Source of the DNA: Scenedesmus sp. ARA3
Taxonomy: Eukaryota > Chlorophyta > Chlorophyceae > Sphaeropleales > Scenedesmaceae
Length of the DNA stretch: 64,000 nucleotides
Assembly (NCBI GenBank): GCA_004335835.1
Contig: RWJK01001178.1
Span: forward strand, 32,588-96,587
Reading direction: 5' to 3'
Shown: in pieces, positions 46,678 to 58,598 of the stretch
How positions within the stretch are numbered: the first letter of the stretch is position 1
How the letters are laid out: each line of letters opens with the position of its first letter
Position numbers and translations under genes: made by a program
Notes under the pieces: model-generated
Seen by the model: only the letters and a program-made list of their open reading frames with translations
What the model was told of the DNA's origin: nothing
The model's database searches: none

Positions 46678-47071
46678 CTGCTGGCATCACTGCCAGCAGC
46701 AAAGGTAGAGCTGCTCCTGTAGCGCGGCCCTGCTGACTCAGCATCACCAAACACATCCAAGTCCCTAAACAGCGCATCAAAACCCCAAGCATCAAACTCC
46801 CCACCTGACCCGGCCTCCTGAAAACCCAGCCAGCCAGGCAGGTCCTCCTCATTGCTGCTGCTGCTGCTCACTGCTGCCGAGTCAGCAGCCACATCAGCAG
46901 CCAGTGTGCCGTAGTGTGCCAGCAGCTGCTGCAGGGCCTCATCTAGCACCACTGCAGTGTCACCAGGCGTCAGCTGCACACCCCGCTGCTGCAGCAACAG
47001 CACCAGGAACGCTAGCGCTGGGTGCCTGTTGCGCTTGCACACACGCGCCAGCAGCGGCTGCAGCAGCGCAG

Positions 47072-47130
<59 letters not shown>

Positions 47131-47180
47131 NNNNNNNNNNNNNNNNNNNNNNNNNNNNNNNNNNNNNNNNNNNNNNNNNN

Positions 47181-47236
<56 letters not shown>

Positions 47237-48792
47237 GCTGCAGTGCTGCTGCCACTGCCAGAGCCCTGAGCCCTGCCTCCCAACCATCTTGGCTGTTCAC
47301 AAACCCGAGCAGCAGCTGCAGGGCAACTTCGGACTTAACCCCTGCCAGCAAGTCAGTGACAATGGCCTGCCATGCTGCCGCTGCTCCCTCAGGCGTCCTG
47401 GTGTCCGCACTGCTGCTGCTGCTGCTGCTGCCGGCTGTGCTGACTGTACCGCCCATCAGAGCCTCCCAAAGGCTGTTAATAACACGCTGACTCAGCTGCA
47501 TTGACACTGCCCAGGGGTCCACACCCTCTGCAGCCACCAGTGCTGCATCAAGATCTGCTTGCCTAGCACCTGCCACTGCGCTGCTGCTGCTGCTGCTGCT
47601 GCTGTCTGCCTGTGCAAGCAGCTCAGCAGCACGCAGCAGCGCTGCCAGCGGGCCAGATGCTGCCGAGCTGGACAGTGCAGCTGTCAGGGCGAGGTTGACT
47701 GCTGTGAAGTCTCCTGACAGTGTCTTGGGCAGAGCAGGGTGCTTGGTGTGCAGCACTGCATTGAGAGCCAGCAGGGGCCAGGGGGAGGTGCTGCTGCTGC
47801 TGCTGGTGCTGTGCTGCAGCAGCAGGGGTACAATCTGCAAGTGACAATGCAGCGGCAGCAGGCAATGACAGCAAGACAGAGAGATGTCAGGAGTTTTGTG
47901 AGCGCATGAGCAGCCAGCGGTAACATGTAAGCAGTACCTTGCCCGTGCTCCTATTACCTTTTGCAAAGAGCATACAGAACTTTGACTAGCGGCATGGCAA
48001 GCCACCAACAGCATAGCAGCATGACAACTTGGCTTGAAGCCGCTTTCCTTACCTGCATAACTGCCTCATCAAGCGGCATGTGTGCAGACTGGCTCCTGAT
48101 CTTCCTCACAACCTCATCAGGGTCCAAGGCAAGGCTGCCCAAAGCCCCAAACCCTGATCCAATCCCAAACCCTGCACCCTGGCCAGATGCTGCTGCTGCT
48201 GCTGCTGCTGAGGCGCCTGCTGCCATCGCTGAACCAGCATAGCCAAATGCAGGTGCTGCTGCTGCTGCTGGCTCCATGGATGGAGCTTGAGGTGCCTTGG
48301 TCCTACCACCCATTGCCGACCTGTGGCCGCCAGTGCTGCTGCTGCTGGTGCTGCTGCCGGGTGCTGGCATGCATTCGGCTGCTGCAGCTGCTGCTGGTGC
48401 AGCATCGCGGATGGTCGGGGTGCGGGGGCTGTCAGGTGGAGAGACACCTCCATCACCCTGCTTCACACCAGCCGCAGCAGCACCAGCTGCAGCTGCTGCT
48501 GCTGTCCCTTCCTTGGTGCTGCATGCTGCCTCGCTGCCAGACACAGCCAGTGCACCAGCTGTCAATGCAGCAGCACCCCACACCAAACCGACTAGCGCTC
48601 CTGCAGCACCATACCCAGCTGCCAGTGCTGCTGTTGCTGCTGTGGATGCCACAGACAGTGAGACAGCCGCTATCACCTCCAGTGCGTTCTCAGTGACATC
48701 AAATGCGCCGCTGTTGTCACTTTCGTCATCGTCGCTGCTGCTGTCACCGGCGTCTGCTGCTGTCACCCGCACAGGGTGGCTGGTGACACCAC

Positions 48793-48824
<32 letters not shown>

Positions 48825-50442
48825 GCAGTGCTCGCTGCACCTCTAGCAGCTGCTATGGCAGCAGGATCTGCAAAGCGCAGTTCACCATCTGAAGCCCCTG
48901 TTGATGATGCAATGAGCACAGGCAGTGCAACACCTTGCTGTGCTGCCACTGCCTTCAGCTGCTGCACAAGCTGTGCCTCCTCAGCATCACTCAGCCCACC
49001 TGCTACAGCCATCTGCTGCAGCAGGGGCAGCCATAACTCCGCACCCTTGCCAAACCCTGCTGCTGCTGCATTCGGCAGCTGCGCAAGCAGCTGCAGCAGC
49101 TCCTGGCTGCTGCTGCTGCTGCTGCCGCTGCCAGCCTGGCCCAATGCGCGTGCTACAGCCGCAGCCAGCGCAGCAGCAGCATCGCCTGGCAGCAGCTCCC
49201 GGCTATAGCACAGCACTGCTGCCAGGTCAGGCAGCGGCAGCAGCAGCTGAGCGCCTAATGGTGATGCGTGCAGTGCCCGCATTCCCCTGAAGGTGCCAAG
49301 CACTGCCACTACTGCTGCCAGCAGCTGCTGCTGCCGCTGCCGCTTCTCTAGCTCGAGTCCAACCCTGGCCTCTTGGTATGCTGCACTTGTGCTGTCTGTG
49401 GAGACAATGTCGAGTGCAGCTGCCACAGCCTTGCATATGCTGCTAGTGGCAGGGCTTTTCCAGGCTTCAGGGTATTGCAGAGCAGCGCCAATGCTGCTAC
49501 AGCCTGGGGAGTGTTGCCACTGGTTAGGCCTGACTGCCTGACGAGAGTAATCCACTGCTCAGATGACACACGCGGCTGCAGCAGGAGTGTCAGGTACAGC
49601 TGGGGCAGTAAAGCTGTCTGGTACAGCTGCCCTGCTAATGCATCAACCAGCACAGATGTGCTGCTGCTGCTGCTATTGTAATGCTGCAGGATTGCAGGTG
49701 CCACTGCACCAACCACCAGCAGCTGCGTGGCAGCAGCAGCAGCCTGCTGATCATCTCTGTCAGCATTGGTGCTGCTGCTGCTGCTCTTGCCAGGCGCGCG
49801 GCGGCGTGACAGCTCGATTACAAGCTGTGCAGCTGCACTCGCTGCCAGTGGCACACCACGGAACGTTGGCGCTGCTGCTGCTGCTGCTGTGGCAGTGGCA
49901 GTGGCAGTGTGCTCTCCAGTCAGCATCAGCTGCAGCAGCTGACCTACTGCCTGCTCAGCCCGGCTATCAGGCCCAATGCAGTCAGCTGCAGCCATCAGTA
50001 CTTCAGCATACAGCGCAGGGCCCTTCACATTCACACGCAGCTGCAGCTGAGCCGCCTCCACCACACTGCGCAGCAGCTGCAGCACACCAGCCTCCCCAGC
50101 TGCTGCTGCCGCTGCAGTGGCATGCAGGCCCTCAGCCCATGTTGCTGCTGGCACCATGTCAGATGTCTGCACCAGCAGCTGAGCTGCCAGCTCAGTTGGC
50201 AGCAGCAGCTGCGGCAGCGCAACAAGCAGTGCAGCAGCTGCATCTTCAATGCAGTCGACTGCAAAGGTGTGTGTGGCACTGATGAGCATCTGTGCTACTG
50301 CTGTCCTGGCAGTGCTCATGCAGGGGATCTGATCGTACTGCTCTGCTGCTGTGCGCAGCTGCTGTAGAGCCCACACAAATGCGCTGTCCCCTGCATCTGC
50401 AGTTGCTGCTGTCAGCAGGCTGTTCTGTGCGCGCTCCGCATG

Positions 50443-50484
<42 letters not shown>

Positions 50485-53400
50485 TGCAGATACTGCACCC
50501 CACAATAGTGCATTTTGAGCCCTTTGAGCATGGCTGGCTCTGTCACCTGACTCTGTCACACCTGCCTTGACTGGCTGGCTGCTGCTGCTGCTGCTGCTGC
50601 TGTTGGCAGTGCCAGTTGCTGCAGCCCAACGCAGCGCCGCTGCTGCCTTGCCAGCATGAGCAGCAGCACCTGACGCTGCAGCTGCCCCTGTCCCTGCAGC
50701 GCTGCGCAGAGCAGCGCTGGCAGCAGCAGCATGGCTGCTTGCACTGCTGCCTGCTGCAGCCTGCAGGAGTGCTGCTTCTGCATTGCCAGCATGGCTGGCT
50801 GCTGCTGCTGTGCTTGCTGCACGCAGCAGCACCTTCTTGGCCTTGTTCATGTGAATGCCGCCCGCTGCTCCAGCCCTGCTGTGGCTCTCCAGTGAAGCAG
50901 CTGCAGCTGATGCCACCTGTCCTCCAGTTGCTGCTGCTGCTGCTGCTGCTGCTGCCAGCATGTGAGTGAGGCTGTGTGCTACGCCAGTGCCCTTGTCGAA
51001 TCCCCACATGGCACAACTAGCGGTCAGCAGCGATGAAGTGATGAGCTGCTTGCAGCTGACACCTTGCCAGCCCTGCTGCTCTGACCAGGCATCTGCAGGA
51101 CACAGCCTTCCACTGGCTTTGGCACTCCCCCTGCTGCTGCTGCTGCTGCTGTCAGTGTCCCAGGGCAGGGCAGCTGCCACTGCTGCCATCAGCTTTTGCA
51201 TTGCTGCTCCAGGCAGCAGCTCGTGCAGGTATGCCAGCACCTCTGAAAGCTGCTTAGCAGCAGTAGCCACCGCAGCCGGCACTGCCGCACCGGTCGGCAC
51301 CGCTACTGCTGCCACTGCTGCCTCCATCGCTGCCATTGCTGCTGCTGTGTCTGGCCCTGCATTTGCCCCATAGCCGCGGGCTTTCGGGTGCCCGAAAACA
51401 TAAACCACGGCCTGCGGCAGGGTTTTTCCCAGGGTTGGCGCAAGTGTCACTAACGCCTCAAGCGCCTGCTGCAGAGACAGCGCCTTCTCTGTCTGGTACA
51501 GGCGCTGCAGCAGCTGCACCAGCTGCAGGTTGATGCAGGCTGTAGCTGGCACATCTGCGCTGCTGCTGCTGGGGTAGGCACCGCCAGGGCTGCTGCTCTT
51601 AGTGAAGTGCACACCGCAGGTGAGCAGTCCTTGCGCCTGCAGCTGCTGCAGCAGTGCTGGCAGGTACCCGGCCAAGCTGTCTTTCCCTGTTGCCGACACA
51701 TAGCCATTGACCCTGCTGCTGCTGCTGCTGGCAGCCAACTGCAGGGCAGGCAGCACTGCAGCGCCGCCGGCAGCAGCAGCAACACCAGCACTCACTGCAA
51801 CAGCAAGCTGGCCATACAACTCACTGCCCTTGCCAGCTGTGGCTACTGCTGCTGCAGGCAACGCAGCCAGCAGCTCTGCTGCATGGCCTTGCCAGCCTGG
51901 CGAGGCTGCTGCTGCTGCTGTCTTGCCAGCTGCTTTGACCAGGAAGCTCTCACCAAACTCCGGAAAGCTCCGGCCGACAGCCTCCGCCAAGTTGTTACTA
52001 ACGCTATCCGGCGTCAGCACCCCCAGCAGACACAGCACGCGTGCCAGCTGGCCAGCCCAGCTGCTGCTGCTGCTGCTGCTGGCATGTGCTGCTTCAGCAG
52101 CAGGAGCCAGCCCCCGCATCAAACCCAGCACATGCAGCACAGCAGCAATGTAAGGGTTGGGTGCATCGCCCGGCAGCCCCCACACTCCGCTGCTGCTGCT
52201 GCTGCTGGCACTGGCAGTTGACATGAAGCAGTTGCCTGCCTTCAAAGCAGGCTGCAGGTCTGCCAGCAGGCCTGCAAAGTCTGCAATGCTAGCTTGCTTG
52301 CACTGCGCAAGCAGCGCCCTCAGCGCCCCAGCCACCTCCTCAAACCCATGCCAGTCAACCAGGCACAGCAGCAGCTTCCCCCGGTGCCTACCCATCCAAC
52401 TGCCGCTAGTTACACCCTTGCTGCTGCCGACAGCCTTGCTGCTGCTTGCGTCTGATTCAAGCAGCAGCTGCAGCGCAGTTTGCAGCGGCATCCGCTGCAG
52501 TATGGCGCCCGCTTCTGCGGGAGACCAGGTGCGCTTGGCTGCCAGGATGGACAGCTGCTGTGCTACTGCTGCTGCTGCTGAGGGACATGAGGGGTGCCAG
52601 GCGATGAGGCGGGACAGCAGTTGCTTGAGCAGGGAGGAGATGTGGGCGGGGTCCTGCAGGGAGGCGACGGCAAGGATAGACAGCGGCAGCAGAAAGGGGT
52701 GTTAGCCGTGGTTGTGCGTGGGTTAGGGTGCGCGCATTGGTGGGGCATGTACTGACAAAGAGCTGAAATGGTGGCGACGGCCCCAGTTGAGTACAGGAAG
52801 GCAAGCCCGGACCCATTCCACAGTGCCCCATGCATCAAGAAAAACACATGCATGATGTGTCACAGCTGTCCTTACCAGACAATACATCGGTGCATCAGCG
52901 CCAAGCCCTCACCTGCAATGCATCCATAGGATAGCTGCCCGCAGGCACCGCAGCAGGAATGCCTTCAACCAGGTGCACCACCTGCCGCACCAGCAGCTGA
53001 TCAGCAGCAAAGCCCTCGACTGCTGCTGCTGCTGCTGCATCCTGAGGCTCCTCCACACCCCAGCGTGCAACTGCCGCAGCTGCTGCTGCCGTGTTGTCAG
53101 ATGCAGCAGCAGCACTCTGGCCAAGCTGCCACACCACCTGGCCATCCAAGCCAGAGGAGGATGCATCTACACCTGCTGCTGCTGCTGCCGCCGCGGAGTG
53201 CTTGCGCTGCTGCAGTGTAGCTTCTGCTCTTGCCAGCGCAGCATCAGACACGCCACCCCCTAGCACATCCAGCGTCAGCTGTGCCAGGGGCAGAGGCAGC
53301 TGCGCCACCAGCACTGCCAGCATCTGCTGCAGCGCCGCACTGTCCCTGCCTGCCGCAGCAGCTGCAACGACCAACTCAAAGTGCCCCTGCGCACTCAGCA

Positions 53401-54577
53401 CAACTGCACTATCGTCCCCACCGCCACTGCTGCTGCTGCTGGACATTGGCCATGCATTATTCCATGCATAGCCAGTGCTGTAACGCTTATCTTTCATCCC
53501 ATTCCCTTCCTGCCAACCAACACTATCAGCAGCAATGCCAAGCCCTGCTGCCCCAGGTAGCCATGGCATGCGGTGCAAGCCCTGACACACCTCATCTGCT
53601 GACACCAGAAATGCAGGCAGGCGATCAATCGGCAGCTGCGGCGCGGCAGCCGCCAGCAGCTGCACTGCTGTGGCAGCATCTGGCAGCTCTGCAATGCTGC
53701 TGTACAGCTTCAGCAGAGCCTTCTGCAGCCCTGCAAGTGGTGCTGCTGCTGCTGCTGCTGCTGCTGCTTCAGTGCCAGCAGCAGGATCTGCAGCGCTGAA
53801 CGCTGTTTGGGGCAGCAACCCAGCGGCCAGCCGAGCAAATGCATCAACTGGCAGCACTTCAACGAGTGCTGCAACATGGCAGGCAGCCGCTGTGGGTGGC
53901 AGCTGCTGCAGCACTGTCTCCACAAAGGCGCCAAGGCTGCCAGCAAATGCTGCAGGCGCTGCTGCTGCTGCTGACTCAACAGCAGTGGTTCCTGCCTGAT
54001 CCCAGCCATCCCCAATGAAAGGCACACCTGGCACATAGCTGCTGCTGCTGCTGCTGCCAGCTGCTGGCTTGAAGTGCCCCTGCAGCTCCTGTCTAACATC
54101 CCCCAGTGCAAAGTGGGCACACACAACAGCCCAAGCTGCCTCCAACTTCTGCCAGCCACTGCTGCTGCTGCTAGATGTCATGCTGCCGGCAGCTGCCTTC
54201 CGCACACCCCACAGGGTGCCCTCTGTCTTCTGCTGCACCTCTGCTGCTTCGCCAGCCAATGCAGCTGCCAGCTGCTGCCTTGTCCAACAGAAGGACCCAG
54301 CAGCAGGGCTGACGAAGGTAGCCCAAGCTGTTGACCAGGCTGGCATGGGCAGCACTGCCAGCAGTGCAGCAGCCTGTGCAGGGTCAGCGCGCTCAGCTAG
54401 GCTCATCAACATGCTGTAAACAGCACTGCTGAACAGCTGCTTGTTCCTGTTGACTTGCAGGTCCAGCAGCTGCTGTAGCTCCTGCTGCAGCTGCTCAGCT
54501 GGCAGTGCAGCTAGCACATCCACTGCAGCATGCAGCAGGATGTGCTGCTGTTCAGCGCCCGCCACATCACCCCAGCC

Positions 54578-54611
<34 letters not shown>

Positions 54612-57600
54612 AGCTTGAAGACACTGCTGAAGCTGGCGTCAATCAGCTCAGCAAATGACATCACACGTAACGGACTGCTGCTGCCAGCCTCTAGCAGCAG
54701 CTGCAGCAGCTGCAGGTGCCGCGCCGCTGCCCTTGCACTGGTGCTACCGCCAGACCCTTCTGCTGCTGGCTGCAGCAGCAGCACCTGCTGCATGATGATC
54801 AGCAGCAGGTGCTGCATTGGCTCCAAGCCCAGCAGCAGCACCCTCAGCACCGCCCGGGCTTGAGCAGCAGCGGCTGCAGCGCCCTGCGACAGCTGGCGCT
54901 GGTGCTGCTGGCGGCTCTGCTGTCCATCACCGCCTGATGCTGCATCTGAATCTGATGCATCTGCTACCTCAGGCAGCAAGGCATATGCCACACGGCTGAT
55001 GATGTGAGCGATGTGGCTGCTGGTGATGCCAGACAGGCCACCCCAAGCGCTCGATGCCACACTGGACTCAAAAGTCGGCGCATGAACATCCAAAATCCCT
55101 GCTGCCTCTGCTGCACCTGCTGCAGCTGGCTGCTGCAGCAGCGTGATCCTCCACACTTCAGACCAGCGCGCAGCGAGCTGCAGCTGCCTGCTGCTCAGCG
55201 CCGCCACAACCTCCGGCAGCAGCTGCGGCAGCAGCGCCTCTGGCAGAGCCGGCAGCCCTGCAAGGGCCAGCTGCGGCAGCAGCAGCCAGTGCAGCAGCAG
55301 GGCCTGCAGGACGCCTGCTGGCTGCATTGCCCCCAGGCTGGCGGTGAGGTAAGGATCGCTTGGCTCGTTGAGGGGCAGCAGGTGCTTGGCGGCAGACAGG
55401 AAAGAGGGTCTGCCACGCCTGCAGCACAGGGTGAGGAGGGAGACAGGCAGCAATTGTCGGTGCTAGTGTGATATGCCAATCGCATGCTGCAATGCATTGT
55501 TTCAGAATGGGAAGGCGGCCCTGCCATGCCTGCAGCGCAGGATGAAGAAGCAGTGCAGGGTGGCAGAGAGCAGTTGTCGGTGCTGCTTGTGTGGTGTGCT
55601 GATCGCATGCTGCAATGCAGGGTGTTGAGCATGCATGTGTAGTGGCAGGATGGCGCTGCTGCAGCCAGTTTCGCGCTGGCATGGAACACTATGGTGTGAA
55701 AAAAAGTACTCGCTGTACACATGTTGCCACAGCACAACCTGTTGCGGTGTCTTTCTGCCTGCCAGGCAGTGCTGCTAACCTATGATGCGGATGGTTGGGA
55801 AGCCAAGGTCTGAAACTAGTGCCTGGAGTAGGGGGCAACGCCAAAACTGTTCACACCCAACCAATGCTCAGCTGCCTACCTGTGATACACAGCCGCCAGT
55901 GCCACACCCATCTCCAGCAGGCCCAGCCTGTGCTGCACATCAGACAGCACATTGCCTAGCCATGCATCACCGCGGCTGCCGCCCTCGCCGCCACACAGCA
56001 GCAGCAGCGTGCCCGCGCGCTGCGCAGGACTCAGCTGCAGCAGCTCTGCTGCAGCCTTGTTGGACGGCAGCAGCAGGAGCTGCGGCACACTGACAGGAGT
56101 CTGCGGTGTGAGGCCGGTGGTGTGCCTGAATCCTGCTGCTGCTGCCAGTGCCTGAGACAGCAGCTCAACCGCCCAGCAGATAGCTGATGTGGCATAAGCC
56201 TGGCCATCCTGCTGTGCTGTGCCAGATCCGCTGCTGCTGCTGCCAGCGCTGCCATCAAAGGCGGTGCCTTCACTGGCTGCTGCTTGTGCCGCCGCCGCTG
56301 CTGCCATCTCCCAGGCACGTGGGTCAAAGGTGCCGTCCTGTGCCACCGCTGCTGCAGCATCAGCTGCAGTGAGCTCGCCGACAGCAGCCGCAGCAGTTGA
56401 GGCCTCGTCCATGGCAGCTGCTGCTGCTGCAGCTGCAGCCGCCTCCCAAGCATTAGGGCAGAAGTCATCTGCATAGGGGTGGTGTGGAACACGGCAGCAG
56501 GTGGTCAGATTGATGCTGGATGTGCACATTCAACATGAGTGACGCATGAGACACAGGCAGTGCGAGTTCTAGTGTTGAAACCGACCAGAACACGCGCACG
56601 TGGCTGCACAACCTTCGTTCCATGAACAAACCTGAGGGCGCTGCAGAGTCGCAACCTAAGCTGCCCACCTGTGGTGCCTGCGCCGACTGCCTTGGCAGTG
56701 ACCTTCAAAGGCTTTGCCAGGCTGCCAGCAGCAGCAGCCGCATAACCACCGCCCAAGGAACCCACACCAGAAGCTGCAGCCGCAGCTGCTGCAGCTGCCA
56801 GCAGGGCCCTTCCCAGGGGGAACCCTGCACTACCTGCTGCTTCTCCAGCACCACCTGCTGCTGCACCCGCAGCGCTGGCGCTGCTGCTGCCAGCTTCATG
56901 CAGCAAGGAAGCCATGAGCTGCTTGAACATACTGCGGGCTGCTGCACTGCCACCTGCTGCTGCTGTTGCTGTTGGGGAGGAGGCCTCACTTCCAGCGCCT
57001 CCAGCAGCAGCAGCAGCACCTGGCAGGTAGTCATCTGCCCAGGACTCAAGTGCCTGCTTGATGAGCAGCTCGGTAGGCTGGCTGGCCCTGCTGCTGCTGC
57101 TGCTGCTGCTGACACCCTGCTGGGAAGGGGTGGCTTCAGTGCCGCGTGCCGCAGCCACGGCAGCTGCCAGGCGCTGCGCGAGGTCTGCGAGAGCAGCCTT
57201 GATGCTCTGCTGCTGCTGGGATGTCAGTCGCTTGGTGGTGCTGGGTTTGGTGGGGTTGTTGGGGCTGTTGGGGGTGGCTGCTGCTGATGGCGACGGGTCC
57301 AAGGAGGGGTCAGGTGAGGTGGGTGCCAGGAGGGAGGCCAGGCTGGCCAGGGAACCTTCCAAGGAGCTGAAAGTCACAAGAACAGCGTCAGCAAATGGTT
57401 GAGCAAAGGGTAAGGACACCATATGGGATGCTGAGATGCAGGGCACATGGCTGTTGCGGTCAAGCTTGCAAGTGGGCATTGTTGTTGCATGCCTGCAGGT
57501 GGAACTGCCCGCAGATGGGGACAAATGTATCCATGCAGTGTACCTTAGCGTTGCGAATGGGCAGCATTGCACGGAACCAGCTTCAAGCCGTTACACGTTA

Positions 57601-58252
57601 CAGTACACGGTAGCTGAAATAGACATTATGTCCTAACGTAGGCAGTGTCGCCTTACCTGAACTGATCCTCGGAACCGTTGCCACCCAGACCATTGGAGGG
57701 CCTGTTCACGAAGCGAACCTTGCCAGCGCGACTGGAGATTGCATTTTTGACGACCTGCGAGCAGACAGGGTTGCCGATGTCCATGCAGCAGGTTCAAAGC
57801 GTGAACTCGTACCACGATCGACCAGGAAAACGATACATGCAATCCCGACCGCCATTTAATGCCAGTCAAACAAATTATATAAGGATTCAAATGTTAGTTT
57901 GAGCATACTATACATCCATGCAGCCAGAAAAGGTGGACCAACACAGTACTGCACTGTTAGCCCCCCCCCCCGGATGCATGTTTCCCCTCACCGCTGCCGC
58001 GCTGAGAATGCTTGCCAGCACATTGTCGTCGATGGAAGCACTCTCGGATCCTCTGTTGGCGTCTTGAGATGCCAGTGACAACAGCCTGTGCCCGTTTGCT
58101 GGGCGGGCAACAGCAGGGGGAGGGGTAGCCGTGAGCAGCTTGCGTGAACGGCCACTGATGGCACGGATGGCAGGTTTGGCAGAGGTGATGGCACGATTGG
58201 AGCGTCCAGGGGCGTGGGGCCGGCTGGCCAGGGGAAGCCCTGCGCTGATCAT
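45810..58252 (-). CDS. Giant Ala/Ser/Gln/Leu-rich helical protein (~3,600 residues), putative plastid leader
   Basis: Exons in phase: 57992-58252, 57657-57754, 56669-57366, 55880-56468, 52913-55418, 52653 to about 49470, about 49500 to 48053, and 45810-47834. The start is ATG 58252 (MISAGLPLASRPHAPGRS); the leader is Arg/Ser-rich without acids, like a transit peptide. The body alternates amphipathic Leu/Ala helices (for example LLLHWLLLPQLALAGLPALP; WAVELLSQALAAAAGF) with poly-Ser, poly-Ala and poly-Gln, suggesting a solenoid scaffold. I find no catalytic motif and do not recognise a family. Exons 6 and 7 overlap in two frames near 49380-49510, with no ordinary intron, so there is a frame break or a very short intron. 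A 50-N gap interrupts exon 8 inside a Ser run. It shares a 346-bp divergent promoter with NUP58. Confidence 0.75.
47073..47235 (-). repeat. Long (AGC)n run with 50-N assembly gap at 47131-47180
   Basis: An uninterrupted GCT run of about 58 nt to the left and about 55 nt to the right flanks exactly 50 N. On the coding strand it reads poly-Ser in exon 8 of the giant gene. The round gap size is an assembly placeholder, so the real repeat length is unknown and may be much longer. Confidence 0.95.
55395..55640. repeat. ~111-bp duplication at giant-gene exon-5 start
   Basis: CTGCCACGCCTGCAG at 55410 recurs as CTGCCATGCCTGCAG at 55521. The following segments GGCAGCAATTGTCGGTGCT and GAGCAGTTGTCGGTGCT, then ATCGCATGCTGCAATGCA, match at the same offset. 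Each copy keeps a GCTGCAG or CCTGCAG acceptor followed by GC(A/G)TGGCAG on the reverse strand. Only the first leads into the long exon. Confidence 0.85.
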
Positions 58253-58598
58253 GGTCAAGCTATCATGTTGACGGTATCTGCAAGGTGTAAAAGTGTCGTT
58301 TTCAAGTCAATGGAAGCAGTTTGCATGCTTAAAATACCGTCCGGCGTGAGCATGCCCAGGAGGCAGGAGGGAAGAACTGACATGTGACAAGTTAGCTTTT
58401 GAAGCCCTAGGTCCACTGCTTACTAAGTAGGCTTCAGTTTTGCAGAAGGCGGGATCATGAACCTTTAATACCCCTGCACCAGCCGTTCACGTCTTGTGCA
58501 ACACAACTGCTGTGGCGACAACATTTGAAGCAGGAAGTTTTTCAATAGAGGAACAGCCGATCTCATGTAAACATCGTTGAACGATATTATCTGTCACC
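58253..58598. promoter_or_regulatory. Divergent promoter region giant gene / NUP58
   Basis: 346 bp between two divergent ATG codons. CACC precedes the NUP58 ATG at 58599, a good initiation context. No TATA box is clear. Bidirectional use is inferred from orientation. Confidence 0.45.

Noticed and set aside
46904..47504. Poly-Cys, poly-Leu and poly-Ala open frames around the N gap
   Set aside because: Six-frame readings of one (AGC)n run; only the Ser frame is continuous with flanking exon sequence.
48297..49208. 303-codon + strand Ala/Ser-rich open frame
   Set aside because: Shadow of giant-gene exon 7 on the other strand; composition is simply the complement of Ala/Ser-coding triplets.
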